A DNA stretch of 64,000 nucleotides from Mycobacteroides immunogenum (GTDB taxonomy: Bacteria > Actinomycetota > Actinomycetes > Mycobacteriales > Mycobacteriaceae), in assembly GCF_001605725.1 (NCBI RefSeq), contig NZ_CP011530.1, positions 1,116,001 through 1,180,000 on the forward strand, given 5' to 3'. Position numbers and translations under genes: made by a program. Positions 61,607 to 64,000 of this stretch are shown one piece after another. The notes beneath the pieces are model-generated. The model did no database searches, was not told the origin of the DNA, and was given only the letters and a program-made list of their open reading frames with translations. The stretch's first letter is position 1; each line of letters opens with the position of its first letter.

Positions 61607-61628
61607 AGAATGCCGATAATGTTATAAA
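61599..61628 (+). promoter_or_regulatory. Predicted SigA-type promoter of the CBASS operon
   Basis: TTGTCA, 18 bases, TATAAA, leaving a leader of about 95 bases before the capV start. Confidence 0.5.
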
Positions 61629-61727
61629 TGGATGCAGAAATATCAAGTGGTTAGCTCCGGAGATGTAAGAATAGGGTGGAGCACATCAAAAATTTAATCT
61701 TTGTTCCCGAAGGAGGGAACTCGGCGA

Positions 61728-62735
61728 ATGACAGATAGTGAAAAACTGCAGAATGAAATAGCTTCAACACTACCTACGCGGCGGATACTCAGTATCGACG
61801 GCGGCGGCATCAAAGGAGTTTTTCCTGCTGCCTTTCTAGCTGATATAGAAGAAAAGCTTGATCGTCCTCTGGTGGAACATTTCGACTTGATCGTTGGCAC
61901 ATCCACTGGCGGCATCATTGCTCTCGGGCTCGGTCTGGGACTTTCGGCAAAGGAAATTCTAGAGTTCTATCAGCAGCGTGGCCCCGAGATCTTTCGAGGT
62001 AATAGAACCATCGGCCTGTTCAAGTGGCTGGGTGCGGCTAAATATGATCCGCAGCCGTTGAGGAGCGCACTTGTTGACGTATTCGGCGACAGACTACTTG
62101 GAGAAAGTAAGACTCGTTTGGTCATTCCGTCTCTCGATCTTGAAACCGGCCAAGTCCACGTCAAGAAGACAGCACATCACCCACGGTTCGAGCGTGATTA
62201 CACCGAGCGTGTCATCGACGTTGCGCTGGCCACGGCAGCAGCGCCAACCTATTTTCCAACACATCGATCCGAGGTTGGTATCCCTCTGATTGACGGCGGT
62301 ATGTGGGCCAACAATCCGATGGGAACCGCATCCGTGGAAGCTCTTGGCGTTCTCGACTGGCAGAAAGGCGATGTTCGCCTGCTCAGTGTCGGTTGCACAG
62401 AGTCCCCGCTCAGCGTGGCGGCGTACCGCAAATCGCGCCTTGGCCTGAACTACTGGGCTACCCGCCTCATCGACGTCATCATGGCAGGTCAATCGTCGGC
62501 CTCGCTTGGAACCGCGCAGCTGCTACTTGGACATGACAACGTCTATCGGGTTTCGCCCGTTGTGGGCAGTGACCGCTTCAAGCTGGACCGTGCACGGGAC
62601 ATCGAATCACTGCGAGCTTTGGGAGCATCAGAAGCACGCACTCAGCTGCCGTTAATCCATGAAAAATTCTTCTCCGGGCCGCCACCAGAGCCGTTCATAC
62701 CATATCGCAAGCTGGGTCAGGAGGCTGCGCAATGA
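61728..62735 (+). CDS. capV: CBASS effector: patatin-like phospholipase CapV
   Basis: 335 aa from ATG 61728 with GGAGGGAA upstream; the start at 61701 lies before the ribosome site. Patatin fold with oxyanion DGGGIKG (24-30), nucleophile Ser59 in GTSTGG and catalytic Asp189 in LIDGGMW. CapV phospholipases are activated by a cyclic nucleotide from the partner CD-NTase and degrade the inner membrane, killing the phage-infected cell. The stop overlaps the CD-NTase start as ATGA, confirming the pair. Confidence 0.9.
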   Translation: MTDSEKLQNEIASTLPTRRILSIDGGGIKGVFPAAFLADIEEKLDRPLVEHFDLIVGTSTGGIIALGLGLGLSAKEILEFYQQRGPEIFRGNRTIGLFKWLGAAKYDPQPLRSALVDVFGDRLLGESKTRLVIPSLDLETGQVHVKKTAHHPRFERDYTERVIDVALATAAAPTYFPTHRSEVGIPLIDGGMWANNPMGTASVEALGVLDWQKGDVRLLSVGCTESPLSVAAYRKSRLGLNYWATRLIDVIMAGQSSASLGTAQLLLGHDNVYRVSPVVGSDRFKLDRARDIESLRALGASEARTQLPLIHEKFFSGPPPEPFIPYRKLGQEAAQ

Positions 62736-64000
62736 AATTGATCAAGCACTTCGACGCTTTCCTGGTCAACAAAGTGAATCTCAGCGATGGTCGCATTGCC
62801 CAACTTGACAGCCGAGTGACTGCTGTCGGGAACTATCTCTCAAGTGGGAATGACATCATTGCCGAGAACTACTTGGAACTCATCCCGCAGGGGTCATACG
62901 CACATCGCACCATCATCAACCCCGTCCAAGTCAATGATGAGTTCGATGCTGACGTCCTTCTCAGCATGGACGAGGTTGACGGTTGGGAAGCCAAGGACTA
63001 TGTCCAAGAGCTCTACACCGTTTTCCGTGCTTCGAGCACCTACCGTGACATGGTCAGTCGACACGACCGATGCGTAAAAGTCGACTATGCCAACGAATTT
63101 CACATCGACGTCGTTCCTTATCTGGAACGCCACAATGAGCACTTCATCACCAACCGAGTCGCAGACACCTACGAGCTGACCAATCCAGAAGGCTTCAACG
63201 AGTGGCTCGATGAGAAGAACAAGATCACCGGTGGCCGTCTCATCAAGATCATCCGGCTACTGAAGTTCGTCCGTGACTACAAGAACACCTTCACTGTGCG
63301 GTCAGTCATTCTGAATATTCTCGTCGGGGAACGTATTAACGATGTACTCGTCATGAACGATGCCGACTACTACAAGGATGTACCAACCGCGCTAAAGAAC
63401 ATTCTGAAAGACCTCAACGACTATCTGCAAGCGAACCCGACTCTGCCGCTGATCAGTGACCCAAGCTGTCCGACCGAGAGTTTCAATCACCGTATCGACC
63501 AGAACCAGTATTCGAACTTCCGAGACAAGATCGCCTTCTATTACGGCAGAGTGGTCGCTGCCTATGATGAGATAGATCTCGAACTCAGCAAGACCAAGTG
63601 GCGCGAAGTTTTTGGCCCACTGTTTGGCACGTATGACACCGCAGCAGTCACCACCAGCAAGAACGCGCACATCGGTCGCGCAGGGATAAGTAACACAGAA
63701 GAGACATTGGAAAGCCGCTGGAAGATACCGACAGTACTCAATCCTACGTACACGGTCAGAATCGGTGCAGTCGTCGAGAAGAAAGACGGCTTCCGGCATT
63801 TCGAATTGCGCAAACACGGCAACGTGGTTGGGCTTGGCCGCACGATCAACTTCAGGATCGCGAGGATTGATGTCCCTACTCCGTACAGTGTATACTGGAA
63901 AGTTCGCAATACGGGTGAAGAGGCAATAAATGCTAATTGCATTAGGGGGCAAGTAGTGCGCGATAGCGGTTCTCGTACATTGCGGGAGCCAACTGCATTC
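62732..64000 (+). CDS. CBASS CD-NTase (cGAS/DncV-like nucleotidyltransferase) with AGS-C sensor, partial
   Basis: Synthesises a cyclic oligonucleotide signal on phage infection. 423 codons are inside the window and the 3' end is cut off. The nucleotidyltransferase core has GSYAHRT (54-60), the metal pair D72-A-D74 (FDADVLL) and the third Asp126 in HIDVVPY. A helical OAS1-like domain follows, then, near the C-terminus, a beta module (FELRKHGNVVGLGRTINF ... YSVYWKVRNTGEEA) resembling the AGS-C/SMODS C-terminal sensor. The product nucleotide cannot be read from sequence. Cap2/Cap3 or other ancillary genes would lie beyond the edge. Confidence 0.88.
   Translation, partial: MKLIKHFDAFLVNKVNLSDGRIAQLDSRVTAVGNYLSSGNDIIAENYLELIPQGSYAHRTIINPVQVNDEFDADVLLSMDEVDGWEAKDYVQELYTVFRASSTYRDMVSRHDRCVKVDYANEFHIDVVPYLERHNEHFITNRVADTYELTNPEGFNEWLDEKNKITGGRLIKIIRLLKFVRDYKNTFTVRSVILNILVGERINDVLVMNDADYYKDVPTALKNILKDLNDYLQANPTLPLISDPSCPTESFNHRIDQNQYSNFRDKIAFYYGRVVAAYDEIDLELSKTKWREVFGPLFGTYDTAAVTTSKNAHIGRAGISNTEETLESRWKIPTVLNPTYTVRIGAVVEKKDGFRHFELRKHGNVVGLGRTINFRIARIDVPTPYSVYWKVRNTGEEAINANCIRGQVVRDSGSRTLREPTAF

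Larger units (their letters stand above)
61139..61727. other. A/T-rich control region of the CBASS operon
   Basis: About 590 bases without a credible gene. It contains the inverted repeat and promoter listed separately; the rest shows nothing recognisable. Confidence 0.5.

Noticed and set aside
61255..61608. 117-codon plus-strand frame before capV
   Set aside because: No ribosome site, composition changes midway, and it runs into the promoter palindrome.

Overview
The window is high-GC actinobacterial chromosome from a rapidly growing mycobacterium, most likely Mycobacteroides (chelonae/abscessus group). Gene order from 4.5 to 50 kb follows the Mycobacterium tuberculosis Rv0946c-Rv0996 segment: pgi, chorismate mutase, uvrD1/pcrA, M23 peptidase, sucCD, F420 enzyme, DUF5336 protein, DUF6350 protein, purN, purH, echA7-fadE12-accA2-accD2-fadE13, rpmF, mprAB-pepD, moaB, mscL, FmdB protein, 5-FTHF cyclo-ligase, galU, moeA, rimJ, sepX. 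Three tandem MspA-type porins point to a rapid grower. They suit M. chelonae-like species, but the species call is inference.

1-4.6 kb is accessory metabolism with readable control sites. It holds a zinc-type CobW GTPase behind a Zur-like palindrome, a DapA-like lyase and class II aldolase pair divergent from an XRE-cupin regulator with two matching operators, and an MDR oxidoreductase-MarR pair with tandem operators. 4.6-24.4 kb is mostly conserved core. Between sucD and the SfnG-like gene lie a TetR-controlled FAD monooxygenase and a divergent flavin oxidoreductase pair with a KstR-type box. At 24.4-26 kb there is a 25-residue acidic peptide, a strong hairpin and a JmjC/cupin Fe(II) oxygenase. 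This looks like a minimal modified-peptide (RiPP-like) locus and is one of the best candidates for something undescribed.

26.6-35.1 kb is a six-gene acyl-CoA carboxylation and oxidation operon with a palindromic operator upstream. 35.4-39.8 kb holds rpmF and the mprA-mprB-pepD envelope-stress system, with two direct-repeat MprA boxes. 40.3-42.6 kb carries three porin paralogues showing mosaic sequence sharing and lacking the acidic constriction motif of MspA. 42.6-50 kb returns to core genes and ends at tRNA-Ala(CGC).

The tRNA is an integration site. A 48-bp copy of its 3' end at 55742-55789 bounds a 5.7-kb island. Inside are an integrase missing its N-terminal region, a secreted or anchored Pro/Gln-rich protein, a small membrane protein, a WXG100 protein, a 666-residue WXG-headed putative toxin and an overlapping small immunity candidate: a compact type VII secretion effector cassette. 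Beyond attR the DNA is visibly more A/T-rich. It holds an IS3-type insertion sequence, a large protein with a PD-(D/E)XK-like signature, membrane proteins and, at the right edge, a CBASS anti-phage operon (patatin effector CapV plus a CD-NTase cut by the window end). The tRNA-Ala locus therefore looks like a defence and toxin hotspot.
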